Origin: an uncultured Clostridia bacterium
Lineage (GTDB): Bacteria > Bacillota > Clostridia > Christensenellales > Borkfalkiaceae
Assembly (NCBI GenBank): GCA_944341895.1
Contig: CALVMB010000014.1
Coordinates: forward strand, 1-32,489
Direction: 5' to 3'
Length of the DNA: 32,489 bases
The notes beneath the pieces are model-generated. The model saw only the letters and a program-made list of their open reading frames with translations. It had not been told where the DNA came from and made no database searches. Made by a program: the position numbers and the translations under genes. Shown piece by piece: positions 8,295-16,254 of this stretch; positions within the stretch are counted from its first letter, which is position 1; every line of letters starts with the position of its first letter.

Positions 8295-8746
8295 GCTGTT
8301 CTCCCTCTCTCATCGGTCGTTCTCTGCCGCCGACTACCCTATATTTTATGGTATGCGCCGGAACGTACTATGTGCAGTCTGTCCGAAAAAATGCGCCTTG
8401 TTTCCGACGCGACGGCGCGCCGCAGGGGCTCCCTGCCGCATTACACCGTAAGATTATATCGATTGCCTTTTGGTTTGTAAAGGGTTTTTTATGGAAATTT
8501 TCGCTTTTTTTGGTTTTTTTTGCAGGATATGCGTTTGCTCCTTTTTGCCGCCCGCACGCCACGGAACGCAATGCAAGGAAGCGGCAAAGAAAAGCGGCGC
8601 AAAGGCGCCCGCGCGGCGCGGACACGTTTGCGGCAGGTAGGTTTGCAACAGGCGCGTTTGCGGCGGGCGGCCTTGCAACAGCCGCCCGAAAAATCTGCGA
8701 GCGGTGATCTTTCGCTACGGCGCGGACCTGCACCCAGCGGACAGAT
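8295..8746. other. Gene-free stretch with degenerate GC-rich repeats
   Basis: No convincing gene is seen. The left 170 bases should hold the promoter of the zinc-ribbon gene (a TAAAAT-like -10 near 8345), but no good -35 is visible. A 28-bp direct repeat occurs twice, at 8625-8652 and 8655-8682 (starting CGTTTGCGGC). An AT-rich island with poly-T lies at about 8450-8525. Confidence 0.5.
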
Positions 8747-8786
8747 AAAAACGGACGCGGCAAAACCGCGTCCGTCCGTTTTTTGT
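8747..8786 (-). terminator. Bidirectional terminator after the lipoprotein gene
   Basis: ACGGACGCGG (8751-8760) pairs with CCGCGTCCGT (8766-8775). On the minus strand TTTTTA follows; on the plus strand a T-run follows after CCG. It lies 14 bases past the stop at 8800. Confidence 0.85.
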
Positions 8787-8799
8787 TGTTTGCTCCCGC

Positions 8800-10911
8800 T
8801 CAGCGGCGTGCCCTGCGGCGGCGCACCAGCACGATTGCGACCACGACGCCCGCGATCACGACCAGCCCGACGGGCACGAAGATGGCTGCCCACTGCCAGG
8901 TCCAAGGCGTCTCCTCCGTCGTCTCGGTGCTGTCGTCCGCTTTGAGATAGGTGGTCGCCAGCGTATCGGCGATGGTCTCCGCATCCTCTTCAGCGACGGT
9001 GCCCACCACACGGTAGAACGCGCTCTGCACGTTGTACGCCGTTTCGCCCTCTTTGAGGGTGGTGAAATCGAAGTGATACCCTTCGGGGACCGCGCACTCC
9101 GCATACGCATTGGCGATGACGAAGTCCTCTTCCTGATAGCGCTCGAAATACTCGTCGTTCTCGTCCTGCGGCAGGTCGAGGTTGCCCGTATAGTAATAGT
9201 AGCGGGCGAGGTTCGCCGCATCCGCGAAGTCGGTATCCAGTTCGGCGATCTTGTCCTGCGTAGCCTTGTACTGCTCGTTCAGTGCGGCGAGCGCGGCGTT
9301 GTCGGCGGGATTTTGCATCGCGTAGACATAGGTGTCCGCGTTGGTCTCGGCGTTGCAGAAGAACAGCGTGCCCGCCACGATCTCGGGTTTGTACCACGAA
9401 GAGTTGTAGTCGATCTCGAGGTATTTGGTGGGTTTGTAGTCGTCGTTGTCGTACGCGGCGCCTTCGAATACGTTATAGTCGGCGGCGGTGCCGTCGCAAC
9501 GCATGCGGTACAGCGCGTTGCCGTTGGTGCCCGCCATCGAGAAGTAGAGGTATCCGTCCAGGACGTACAGCAGCGAAGCGTCCGTCTGCCCTTTGGCGAG
9601 GGTGACCGTTTCACCGACAAAGTCCTCGGTCGCGTTCTGCGAGACGCGCACGCGGACGATGGCGCCGTTGGAAACGTAGATGTAATACTGCGCCGTGCTC
9701 CCCGCATACGGTGCGCTGAAATAGAGCGCCGCATCGGTGACGTTGGTGGACGAGACGGACAGGGGCAGGATCGCGCCGTCCGCGCTCGCCGTGAAGGACG
9801 CGGGATTCGCCGTGATGGAATTCCATTCCTTGGCGAAACGGAATGTCTCGGTATCCAGCGCGAACACCGACGAGGTGGTGGACATGTCGAGGTCGGTCAG
9901 CGTGAACAGCAGTTTGCCGTCCGTATACTTGACCAGCGTATAGGTGTACCCCTGCGCGCTGTTGATGACGGTGTCCGCCGTCCAGTCATGGTTGAAGGGG
10001 GTCACGGTGTACTCGTCGCGGTCGGCGCCGATGCCGTCCAGCACGATGGTGCCGAGGTTGACGTAGTCGAGCATGTACCCTTCGTCCTCTTCGGTCAGCG
10101 AGGAATCGACGTAGCCGTCCGAAAGGTCGAGGTCGTACGGGCTCTCGGTCACGTCCGCGCGGACGCGGTAGAGTTGCTGATAGGAATAGGTCTCCCCGCC
10201 CGATGCCTGCGTGTAAGTATTCTTTTTTACGACGGACATCGTATAATATACCGTGGGGTCGGTGAGATCGTCGGCGTTGAGTTCGTAATCGGCATAGCCG
10301 GAAACGAGCACGGTATCCACGCCCGTCTCGGTGTTGTACGAGTGGATCTCGGTCGCGGCGGAATCGACATACAGCAGATACACGATGCCGTTTTCGCCCT
10401 GCACATAGCGGAACACCGTTGTGTTGTCGCTGACCTGGACGTAGTAGTGGCTCATGGTTTCCGAGCCGTCCAGTTTGCTGCTCTTGAAATCGAGGTACGA
10501 ACTCTGCACCTCGCCGCTCATGTCGCCGATGACGTTCGGCGTCGCATAATACACGCGGTCGCCGTAGATATAGAAGCCCGAAGTGTAGTCCTGCGAGACG
10601 ACGAGCGCGGGGACCACCGTCTGCACGGCAGACATGTCGCCCGCGGCGAGATCGGCGCTCTTGATGCGCATGAGCGAGCCCTTGACGACGTCGCCGAAGG
10701 TGTTGTCGGCGGAGTAGTCCTCGGCGCCGTTGATGAAGTAGACGTAATCGCCCTTTTCCACGACGAAACCGCCGTTGGAAGAGACCTCACCTTCGGGCAC
10801 GCCGCCTTCGAGCGGGGACCGCTTATACTGGGCGCCGCAACCGGCAAGCACGCCGAAGCAAAGCGCGGCGGCGAGCAGAAGCGGGATCAGTTTTTTGCAG
10901 ATCTTCAGCAT
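8800..10911 (-). CDS. Large surface lipoprotein with C-terminal membrane helix
   Basis: The 703-residue protein has a signal peptide (KICKKLIPLLLAAALCFG) with the lipobox LAGC, so Cys near residue 24 should be lipid-modified outside the membrane. The middle is a long beta-rich region with repeated motifs of the type GDYVYFINGAE, DRVYYATPN, GYLYFSMAG and GTLFFCNAE. These suggest a beta-propeller of the DUF5050/YncE-like kind. Near the C-terminus a charged stretch leads to one membrane helix (IFVPVGLVVIAGVVVAIVLV) and VRRRRARR. The ATG at 10911 follows AAGGAG. It is a single gene with its own promoter and terminator. Ligand and function are unknown to me. Confidence 0.8.
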   Translation of the reverse strand: MLKICKKLIPLLLAAALCFGVLAGCGAQYKRSPLEGGVPEGEVSSNGGFVVEKGDYVYFINGAEDYSADNTFGDVVKGSLMRIKSADLAAGDMSAVQTVVPALVVSQDYTSGFYIYGDRVYYATPNVIGDMSGEVQSSYLDFKSSKLDGSETMSHYYVQVSDNTTVFRYVQGENGIVYLLYVDSAATEIHSYNTETGVDTVLVSGYADYELNADDLTDPTVYYTMSVVKKNTYTQASGGETYSYQQLYRVRADVTESPYDLDLSDGYVDSSLTEEDEGYMLDYVNLGTIVLDGIGADRDEYTVTPFNHDWTADTVINSAQGYTYTLVKYTDGKLLFTLTDLDMSTTSSVFALDTETFRFAKEWNSITANPASFTASADGAILPLSVSSTNVTDAALYFSAPYAGSTAQYYIYVSNGAIVRVRVSQNATEDFVGETVTLAKGQTDASLLYVLDGYLYFSMAGTNGNALYRMRCDGTAADYNVFEGAAYDNDDYKPTKYLEIDYNSSWYKPEIVAGTLFFCNAETNADTYVYAMQNPADNAALAALNEQYKATQDKIAELDTDFADAANLARYYYYTGNLDLPQDENDEYFERYQEEDFVIANAYAECAVPEGYHFDFTTLKEGETAYNVQSAFYRVVGTVAEEDAETIADTLATTYLKADDSTETTEETPWTWQWAAIFVPVGLVVIAGVVVAIVLVRRRRARR

Positions 10912-10996
10912 ATGATCAAAACTCCTTGTTGCAGGGCGCGCCGCAAGCGGCACGCTCCTCCCGGCAGTATTTTCGAGTTTGCCTGCAGTATCTTCT

Positions 10997-11025
10997 ATTA
11001 TATACTAAAAAGCAAGTTCGCGCAA
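10997..11025 (-). promoter_or_regulatory. Sigma-A promoter of the lipoprotein gene
   Basis: On the minus strand TTGCGC (11020-11025) and TATAAT (10997-11002) are 17 bases apart. Just upstream, CATCGTC and GACGATG (11034-11048) form a small inverted repeat that might be a regulator site or a short hairpin. Confidence 0.7.
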
Positions 11026-11104
11026 TAAAAAAACATCGTCTGACGATGAAATTTTTCGCAAAAACGGATGTGCGGCGGGGTTTTCCCCTGCCGCGGGAGG
11101 GGTC

Positions 11105-11332
11105 ATGGAAAAATTCGGCATCTTCAACCTGCTGGCGGCGCTGTCCGATTTCGCCGTCGGAACGGACGCCCGCGGCGGCGAAAGCGCGCCCGATCCCGCA
11201 CGGCATGCGGAGACGGAGAGCGGCAGCCCCGCGCGGGACGGGGACGCGGCGCGCCGCGCGGCGGGCGCCGGCGCACTGCTCGAACGGCACGCCGCCATTT
11301 CGCGGCGCATCGACCGCCGCAACGGAAAATAG
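11105..11332 (+). CDS. Small hypothetical protein
   Basis: This 75-residue frame begins at an ATG 4 bases after GGGAGGGG. The first 18 residues (MEKFGIFNLLAALSDFAV) look like an amphipathic or hydrophobic helix. The rest is hydrophilic, Ala-, Arg- and Gly-rich, and shows no motif. The good ribosome site and the non-random N-terminus argue for a real gene. The biased remainder and the lack of a clear promoter argue against. It ends about 50 bases before a bidirectional terminator shared with rpsI. Confidence 0.45.
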   Translation: MEKFGIFNLLAALSDFAVGTDARGGESAPDPARHAETESGSPARDGDAARRAAGAGALLERHAAISRRIDRRNGK

Positions 11333-11374
11333 CCGTCTTCCCCGACGGGAAGGGATATCCCCGCCGCGTTCCGC

Positions 11375-11424
11375 GCAAGAAACAAACCACCGCCCTCCGC
11401 ATAGAGCGGGGCGGTGGCGTTTTG
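11375..11424. terminator. Bidirectional intrinsic terminator after rpsI
   Basis: CCACCGCCC (11387-11395) pairs with GGGCGGTGG (11409-11417). On the minus strand it is followed by TTTGTTTCTT and on the plus strand by CGTTTT. It ends the rplM-rpsI message 22 bases after the stop at 11447. Confidence 0.85.
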
Positions 11425-11446
11425 CGTGCTGTTTGGCGCGCGGCAA

Positions 11447-11860
11447 TTATCTCTTGGAGAACTGCGGTGCGCGGCGGGCTTTCTTCAAGCCGTATTTCTT
11501 CCTTTCCTTGGCGCGCGGGTCACGGGTGAGGAAGCCCTCTTTTTTGAGCGCGGGGCGCAGTTCGGGCTGTGCCTGCACGAGAGCGCGGGCGATGCCGTGG
11601 CGGATGGCGCCCGCCTGCCCGGTGTAGCCGCCGCCGCAGACGTTGACGATAATGTCATACGCCGCTTCGGTCTGCGTCAAAGCCACCGGCTGTTTGACGA
11701 TGTACTGCAACGTGCCCTGCGGGAAATAATCTTCCAGCGCGCGGTCGTTGATGACGATGGTGCCCGTTCCCGCCGGAATGAGGCGGACGCGCGCGATCGC
11801 TTTTTTCCTTCTGCCCGTTCCCCAGAACTGCAATTTCTTTTTCAGATTCGCTTTAGCCAT
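11447..11860 (-). CDS. rpsI: 30S ribosomal protein S9 (uS9)
   Basis: S9 is a small-subunit protein whose C-terminal tail reaches the P-site tRNA. The typical motifs are present: [14 protein letters not shown] near the N-terminus, [19 protein letters not shown] in the middle, and the end [16 protein letters not shown], which is the conserved basic tail. At 137 residues it is slightly longer than the common 130. GAGGTGAGACC precedes the ATG. It follows rplM by 12 bases, the standard S9-L13 pairing. Confidence 0.98.
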   Translation of the reverse strand: MAKANLKKKLQFWGTGRRKKAIARVRLIPAGTGTIVINDRALEDYFPQGTLQYIVKQPVALTQTEAAYDIIVNVCGGGYTGQAGAIRHGIARALVQAQPELRPALKKEGFLTRDPRAKERKKYGLKKARRAPQFSKR

Positions 11861-11872
11861 GGTCTCACCTCA

Positions 11873-12304
11873 TTAAAATAATTTCAGTTCTTCGGGCTTC
11901 TGTGCCTCGTGGTTGTGCTCGGCGCCCTTGTACACGCGCAGTTTTTTGATCATCTTTCTGCCAAGCGAGTTTTTGGGGAGCATTCCCTTGACGGCTTCGT
12001 AGACGGCGACGTCGCTCTTTTCGGCGATCATCTTGCGGTACGAGATCTCCTTCAGCCCGCCGATGTAGCCGGTATGATAGCGGTACATCTTTTCGTCCAG
12101 TTTTTTGCCGGTGAGAAGCACCTTGTCGGCGTTGAGGACGATGACGAAGTCGCCCGTGTCGACGTTCGGCGTGAACGTCGGCTTGTTTTTTCCGCGCAGG
12201 ATGGCGGCGACTTTGGAGGCGAGCCGTCCCAGAGGGACGCCCGCGGCGTCTACAACATACCATTTCCTCTCTACCGTCTCGGCGTTTGCCATGTAGGTCT
12301 TCAT
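11873..12304 (-). CDS. rplM: 50S ribosomal protein L13 (uL13)
   Basis: L13 is an early-assembling large-subunit protein. The sequence starts with [19 protein letters not shown] and keeps the family features: a [19 protein letters not shown] segment, [19 protein letters not shown], and [30 protein letters not shown] near the C-terminus, split here only by normal variation. The 143-residue length is standard. AAGGAGAACAACAAC precedes the ATG. It is the first gene of rplM-rpsI. Confidence 0.98.
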   Translation of the reverse strand: MKTYMANAETVERKWYVVDAAGVPLGRLASKVAAILRGKNKPTFTPNVDTGDFVIVLNADKVLLTGKKLDEKMYRYHTGYIGGLKEISYRKMIAEKSDVAVYEAVKGMLPKNSLGRKMIKKLRVYKGAEHNHEAQKPEELKLF

Positions 12305-12376
12305 GTTGTTGTTCTCCTTATTTTTGTGGTATCAGTACGGAGAGAAGCGTGCCATAGACGCTTTCCGTTGTTTACT
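12305..12376 (-). promoter_or_regulatory. rplM 5' leader with hairpin (possible L13 leader)
   Basis: The leader of about 70 bases contains an interrupted hairpin at 12337-12368. AAGCGT (12345-12350) pairs with ACGCTT (12358-12363), and the outer ACGG pairs with CCGT. L13 leader RNAs are known in Firmicutes as autoregulatory elements. Whether this belongs to that family needs a covariance-model search. Confidence 0.45.
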
Positions 12377-12382
12377 CAATAA

Positions 12383-12411
12383 ATTTTAGACTATAAGAAA
12401 AAACCTGTCAA
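12383..12411 (-). promoter_or_regulatory. Sigma-A promoter of rplM-rpsI
   Basis: On the minus strand a perfect TTGACA (12406-12411) and TAAAAT (12383-12388) are 17 bases apart. Confidence 0.92.
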
Positions 12412-12659
12412 GCGGTTTTGCTTCCGCTTTTGCTACTTTTTTGAAAAAAATAAAAAGAACTTTTGCCCCGCCTCGGGCGGGAAAGAAGGCGCACATATTT
12501 TGCGCGGACGCCTCCTGTTTGGGAAATGCGCCCTTTCTCTCCCGCAGACGCAGAGCGGGCGCCCCGCGTTTTTCGGGGCGCCCGCCGCATGACTGTGTAG
12601 GTAAAAGGCTCTTCTTGCCGCGCCCCTATCCGGGCGCGGCGCTCCGCCAAAGCGAAAGA
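12412..12659 (-). terminator. Hairpin-rich gap after the feo operon, probable termination region
   Basis: Three GC-rich stem-loops lie after feoX: 12617-12640 (GCCGCGCCC with GGGCGCGGC), 12555-12585 (12 perfect pairs) and 12467-12481 (CCCGCC with GGCGGG). Only the last is followed on the minus strand by a T-rich tail, which begins several bases away. No gene is evident in the gap. Confidence 0.5.
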
Positions 12660-12869
12660 TCACTTATTTTCTTTGGGCGCGCCCTTCTCGCGCGCGGAGG
12701 GGCAGGAACAGCACCCGCCGCAATGCGAGCAGTCACAGCCGCAGCCCGTTTTGCCGCGCTTTTTCTGCACGAAGTGCCAGACGATCGCAAAGACGACGAT
12801 GCCGACGGCAAGCACGCCGACCGCAGCGGTGACCGCCGTTCCGACGGCCGAAAGCAGCAATCCGTTCAT
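12660..12869 (-). CDS. FeoB-associated Cys-rich membrane protein
   Basis: This 69-residue protein has one N-terminal membrane helix (about residues 8-36). After it comes KKRGKTGCGCDCSHCGGCCSC, with seven cysteines in about 15 residues, then a charged tail. Small Cys-rich proteins of this shape are regularly found directly after feoB and are thought to help ferrous iron transfer on the cytoplasmic side, perhaps in the role FeoC plays elsewhere. It starts 21 bases after feoB with AAGGAG upstream, and it is the last gene of the iron operon. Confidence 0.85.
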   Translation of the reverse strand: MNGLLLSAVGTAVTAAVGVLAVGIVVFAIVWHFVQKKRGKTGCGCDCSHCGGCCSCPSAREKGAPKENK

Positions 12870-12890
12870 GATCCGCTCCTTTGCGCGGCG

Positions 12891-15176
12891 TCATTGCCGC
12901 GCCGCTTTGTTTTTCTTTCTGCCGAGATCGATCTTTCCCTTGTTGCGGAAGACGAAATACAGCACGACCAGCGCGATCGCCGCCGCGACGATGAACGCCG
13001 TCCACCACCACGAAAGAACCACGAATACCAGCGAGGAAGCGATGTAAGACGTCAGCAGCCAGAACGCGAGGGTGTACTTGAACTTGCCTTTGGGGAGTTC
13101 GCCGCGCACCGTCGCCGCCGCCGCAAAGCAGGGCACGGTGAGCATGTTGAACACGGTAAAGGAGATGAGCGCCTGCCAGGTGATGCCCGTCTGTTCCATG
13201 AGGAAAAGCACTTCGGCGATGCCGTCGTCCGACTGCCCTTCCGCGCCCGCCAGTCCGCCCAGCGCCTGCGCGAGGATGAAGAAGGTGGCGATGACGTTTT
13301 CCTTGGCGATCAGCCCCGTGACCGCCGCCACCACGAACACCCAGCCGAACTGGTTGAGTTTGGCGGTGCCGTAGCCGAAGCCCATGGGGGTGCAGATCCA
13401 CTGGAAGAAGGACCCGATGTCGTGCAGGATGCTCTCTTCCATGCCCACCATCTTCCATTCCCAGGAGAAATTGGACAGGAACCAGATGACGATGCAGGAC
13501 GCGAGGATGACGGTGAACGCCTTTTTGACGTAATGTTTGAGTTTATCCCACAGGTGCACCATCAGGTTGCGCAGCTGCGGCGCGTGGTAGGCGGGCAGTT
13601 CCATGATGAAGGGCGCCACGTCGCCGCGCATGCTCGTCTGGCGCATGAGCGCGACCATGAGCACCGCCATCGCCATGCCGAACACATACAGCAGGAAGAC
13701 GAGCAGGCCCGCATCTACGCCCGTATAGCGGGAGGCAATGGCGCCGCAGACGGCGGCGAGGATGGGCGCCTTGGCGCCGCAGGTGAAGAACGGGATGACG
13801 CGGTTGGTCATGACGCGCTCTTTTTCGTCGGCGAGGGTGCGGGTGTTGATCGCCGCGGGCACCGAACAGCCGAAGCTCATGATCATGGGGATGAACGCCC
13901 TGCCCGACAGCCCGAATTTGCGGAACGCGCGGTCGAGGATGAACGCGACGCGCGCCATGTAGCCCGAATCTTCGAGGATGGAGATGAGCAGGAACAGGAA
14001 CAGGATCTGCGGCACGAAGGAGAGCACGCTCGCCACGCCGCCCCAGATGCCGTCGTTCACCAGCCCCTGTGCCCAGGGCGCGGCGCCCGTGGCTTCCATG
14101 CCCCTGCCGATGAGCCCGCCGATCTGATCGGTACAGAATCCCATCAGATTGAACAGAATGGCGCCGGGTGTGGAGACGCCCGCCGAACTGTAAAAGACGG
14201 CGACGAACGCATCGAGCACGGCGTTGCCCGTGGAGACGTCGTTTGCGAACCCGAAAATGGCGTTCAGGTACAGCAGATCTTCCCCAAACGTGAGGTGGAA
14301 CACCGCGAGCAGGATGACGAGGAAGAGCGGGATGCCCCAGATGCGGTGGGTGAGCACGCGGTCGGCTTTATCCGACTTGGTCAGTCCTTCCTTGCGCGGG
14401 GCGCGCACGAACGCCGCCGAAAAGTTCGCGGATATGTATTTATAGCGCGCGTCGGCGACCAGCGCCTCGAAGTCTCCCTCGAACACCGAATCTTTGAACT
14501 GTTTTTTGAATTCGTCCACCATGCCGACGGTATCGGGATGGGCGGCAACTTCGATCTCGTCCCCTTCCGCCAGTTTGACGGCGTGGAAGAGCGGATTGTC
14601 CACCCCCTTGCAGCGGAGCGCGATCTTCACGTCGTCGATGACGTGCGCGAGCGGAGAACTTTCCAGCACGGTGCTCCCGCTCCTCTTTTCCTGCGCCGCC
14701 TCGTACGCCCGCTGCATCAGTTCGTCGATGCCCTCGTCCTTGAGCGCGGAGATCTGCACCACGGGCAGACCAATCTTTTTTTCGAGGGTGGCGGCGTCGA
14801 TCTTGTCGCCGCTCTTTTTGACGACGTCGATCATGTTCAGCGCGAGCACGACGGGGACGTCGATCTCCATGATCTGCGTCGTGAGGTAGAGGTTGCGCTC
14901 GAGGTTGGTCGCGTCCACAATGTTGATGACGCAGTCCGGCTTTTCATCGAGGATGAAATTGCGGGAAATGACTTCCTCGGGGGTGTACGGCGACAGCGAA
15001 TAGATGCCGGGCAGATCGACGACGGCGACGGGTTCGGAAAGTTTTTTGTACACTCCTTCCCGCTTGTCGACGGTGACGCCCGGCCAGTTGCCGACGTGCG
15101 CCGTGCTGCCCGTGAGCGCGTTGAACAGCGTCGTCTTGCCGCAGTTGGGGTTGCCCGCCAGCGCGAATTTAAGCAT
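12891..15176 (-). CDS. feoB: Ferrous iron transporter FeoB
   Basis: FeoB imports Fe2+ across the cytoplasmic membrane. The 761-residue protein has the N-terminal G domain with GNPNCGKT (8-15), DLPG (54-57), NMID (114-117) and SALK (143-146), then a helical spacer to about 270. The polytopic membrane part shows the Gate cysteine motifs SFGCSVPA and FFTCGAKAP. The length is typical. It overlaps feoA by 8 bases and is followed by the Cys-rich partner. The start at 15176 is the only ATG that keeps the complete G1 loop near residue 8. It is probably controlled by the operator ahead of feoA2. Confidence 0.98.
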   Translation of the reverse strand: MLKFALAGNPNCGKTTLFNALTGSTAHVGNWPGVTVDKREGVYKKLSEPVAVVDLPGIYSLSPYTPEEVISRNFILDEKPDCVINIVDATNLERNLYLTTQIMEIDVPVVLALNMIDVVKKSGDKIDAATLEKKIGLPVVQISALKDEGIDELMQRAYEAAQEKRSGSTVLESSPLAHVIDDVKIALRCKGVDNPLFHAVKLAEGDEIEVAAHPDTVGMVDEFKKQFKDSVFEGDFEALVADARYKYISANFSAAFVRAPRKEGLTKSDKADRVLTHRIWGIPLFLVILLAVFHLTFGEDLLYLNAIFGFANDVSTGNAVLDAFVAVFYSSAGVSTPGAILFNLMGFCTDQIGGLIGRGMEATGAAPWAQGLVNDGIWGGVASVLSFVPQILFLFLLISILEDSGYMARVAFILDRAFRKFGLSGRAFIPMIMSFGCSVPAAINTRTLADEKERVMTNRVIPFFTCGAKAPILAAVCGAIASRYTGVDAGLLVFLLYVFGMAMAVLMVALMRQTSMRGDVAPFIMELPAYHAPQLRNLMVHLWDKLKHYVKKAFTVILASCIVIWFLSNFSWEWKMVGMEESILHDIGSFFQWICTPMGFGYGTAKLNQFGWVFVVAAVTGLIAKENVIATFFILAQALGGLAGAEGQSDDGIAEVLFLMEQTGITWQALISFTVFNMLTVPCFAAAATVRGELPKGKFKYTLAFWLLTSYIASSLVFVVLSWWWTAFIVAAAIALVVLYFVFRNKGKIDLGRKKNKAARQ

Positions 15177-15405
15177 CCTTCACCTCCATCCGCACACATT
15201 CCGCCTCGCTCTTGCGCAGCGTCAGTTCGTACCCGCGCAGCGTCACTTCGACGGGGTCGCCCAGCGGCGCCAGTTTGCGCAGCACGATGTCCGCGCCCGG
15301 CGTCACGCCCATATCGAACAGACGGCGGCGGATCCTGCCTTCCCCTTCGATGCGGACGACGATGCCGCGCTCGCCGGGGATAAATTCGTTGAGTTTCTTT
15401 TCCAT
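15169..15405 (-). CDS. feoA: Ferrous iron transport protein FeoA
   Basis: FeoA is a small SH3-like protein that supports FeoB in the cytosol. The 78-residue sequence shows the family core GERGIVVRIEGEGRIRRRLFD, then MGVTPGADIVLRKLAPLGDPVEV and LRGYELTLRKSEAECVRME. AAGGAA precedes the ATG at 15405. Its stop overlaps the start of feoB, so translation is probably coupled. Confidence 0.95.
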   Translation of the reverse strand: MEKKLNEFIPGERGIVVRIEGEGRIRRRLFDMGVTPGADIVLRKLAPLGDPVEVTLRGYELTLRKSEAECVRMEVKDA

Positions 15406-15463
15406 GGTTCGTTCCTTTTCTAAGATATGCTTTTTTTGACTTTTTTTTGACCGTTTTTTGTCC

Positions 15464-15673
15464 TCAGACGAGGATCTTCATCGCCAGCGACCGATCGATG
15501 GCGAGCCGCCCGTCCTTCACGCGCACGATGACGCTCCCGCCGACCTGCGAAAGGAGCGTCAGCCTGGACCCGATGGTGATTCCCAGGTTTTCGAGATGGC
15601 GCTTGTTCTTTTCGTCGGCGATCACTTTTTTTACGGTAAATTCCTCCCCCGCAGGGGCAATGGGCAACGGCAT
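15464..15673 (-). CDS. Second FeoA-domain protein
   Basis: A second, shorter FeoA-like SH3 domain of 69 residues. Its core is FTVKKVIADEKNKRHLENL, followed by GITIGSRLTLLSQVGGSVIVRVKDGRLAIDRSLAMKILV. I chose the ATG at 15673 over one at 15742 because GGGAGGAG lies 6 bases upstream. It is the first gene of the feo operon, 58 bases before feoA. Tandem FeoA genes ahead of feoB are common in Clostridia. What distinguishes the two copies is not known to me. Confidence 0.9.
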   Translation of the reverse strand: MPLPIAPAGEEFTVKKVIADEKNKRHLENLGITIGSRLTLLSQVGGSVIVRVKDGRLAIDRSLAMKILV

Positions 15674-15710
15674 GACCGCTCTCCTCCCGAGGCAAAGCCT
15701 CCATAAAATA

Positions 15711-15725
15711 TTAACCTTGGTTAAC
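15711..15725. promoter_or_regulatory. Candidate metal-repressor operator at the feo promoter
   Basis: TTAACCTTGGTTAA (15711-15724) is an inverted repeat of TTAACC around a TT centre. It covers the predicted transcription start of the feo operon. Such spacing fits an iron-dependent repressor of the DtxR/IdeR family, whose sites have TTAG/CTAA-type arms. The family assignment is inference. Confidence 0.6.
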
Positions 15726-15732
15726 AAATAGA

Positions 15733-15761
15733 AGAATATCACTTCCTTTTCGCGTTGTCAA
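15733..15761 (-). promoter_or_regulatory. Sigma-A promoter of the feo operon
   Basis: On the minus strand a perfect TTGACA (15756-15761) and TATTCT (15733-15738) are 17 bases apart. The inverted repeat at 15711-15724 begins about 8 bases downstream. Confidence 0.85.
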
Positions 15762-15792
15762 GCGTTTTACGGCCGTCGAACAATTTTTTTCG

Positions 15793-15825
15793 AAAAAAAA
15801 AGACCCGTCACAGGTACTGGACGGG
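15793..15825 (-). terminator. Terminator overlapping the end of the SLOG gene
   Basis: CCCGTC (15804-15809) pairs with GACGGG (15820-15825). On the minus strand the stem is followed by TCTTTTTTTTT. The stop codon (15808-15810) lies inside the stem, so translation to the end would compete with hairpin folding. Confidence 0.75.
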
Positions 15826-16254
15826 CACGCCTTTTTTTTCGGCATAGCGGACGGTATAATAGGTGCCGCCCCTCGGGGCAGTCAGGTAGGCGAGCACGCA
15901 GTCGGCGCGGTCGACCATATAGCGGTTGCGGGCGAACATACAGCCCTTTTCGTAGGCGGGAAAGAGCACGACGCGCTCGTCGCAGGCGGAAAGCAACGCT
16001 TCGTACCGCCTGCGCAGAGACAGGGGGAACCGTTCCGCCTGATCGGCGCAGGGAATGCACGCGACGAGGCGCAAAGGATATTTTTTGCGCAGGCGGACGA
16101 GCAATTCGCCCGCGGCGAGGTCGAACCCCATCGCCATGCCGCAATAAAAGGTATCCGTCCCCTCTTTTAGGAGAGATTCGAGGGCGCGCCGCAGGCGGGC
16201 GGGAGAAAATTCCTCGCCGAGCGTGCGGTGTCCCGTCAGCGCACAGGCACTCAC
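15808..16254 (-). CDS. SLOG family protein (DUF1273/YpsA-like)
   Basis: The 148-residue protein starts with SACALTGHRTLG and continues with FYCGMAMGFDLAAGELLVRLRK and DRADCVLAYLTAPRGGTYYTVRYA. These are marks of the Rossmann-like SLOG fold seen in YpsA and DprA relatives. SLOG proteins bind nucleotides or nucleotide-derived ligands; YpsA affects cell division in some Firmicutes, by an unknown mechanism. The start overlaps the stop of rsmG by 4 bases (ATGA), so it is translationally coupled to rsmG. Confidence 0.85.
   Translation of the reverse strand: MSACALTGHRTLGEEFSPARLRRALESLLKEGTDTFYCGMAMGFDLAAGELLVRLRKKYPLRLVACIPCADQAERFPLSLRRRYEALLSACDERVVLFPAYEKGCMFARNRYMVDRADCVLAYLTAPRGGTYYTVRYAEKKGVPVQYL

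Noticed and set aside
9073..11028. 651-codon plus-strand frame opposite the lipoprotein gene
   Set aside because: Shadow of the lipoprotein gene, which has a signal peptide, lipobox, promoter and terminator.
12441..15383. 980-codon plus-strand frame
   Set aside because: It lies antisense to feoB, feoX and feoA, all of which are certain.
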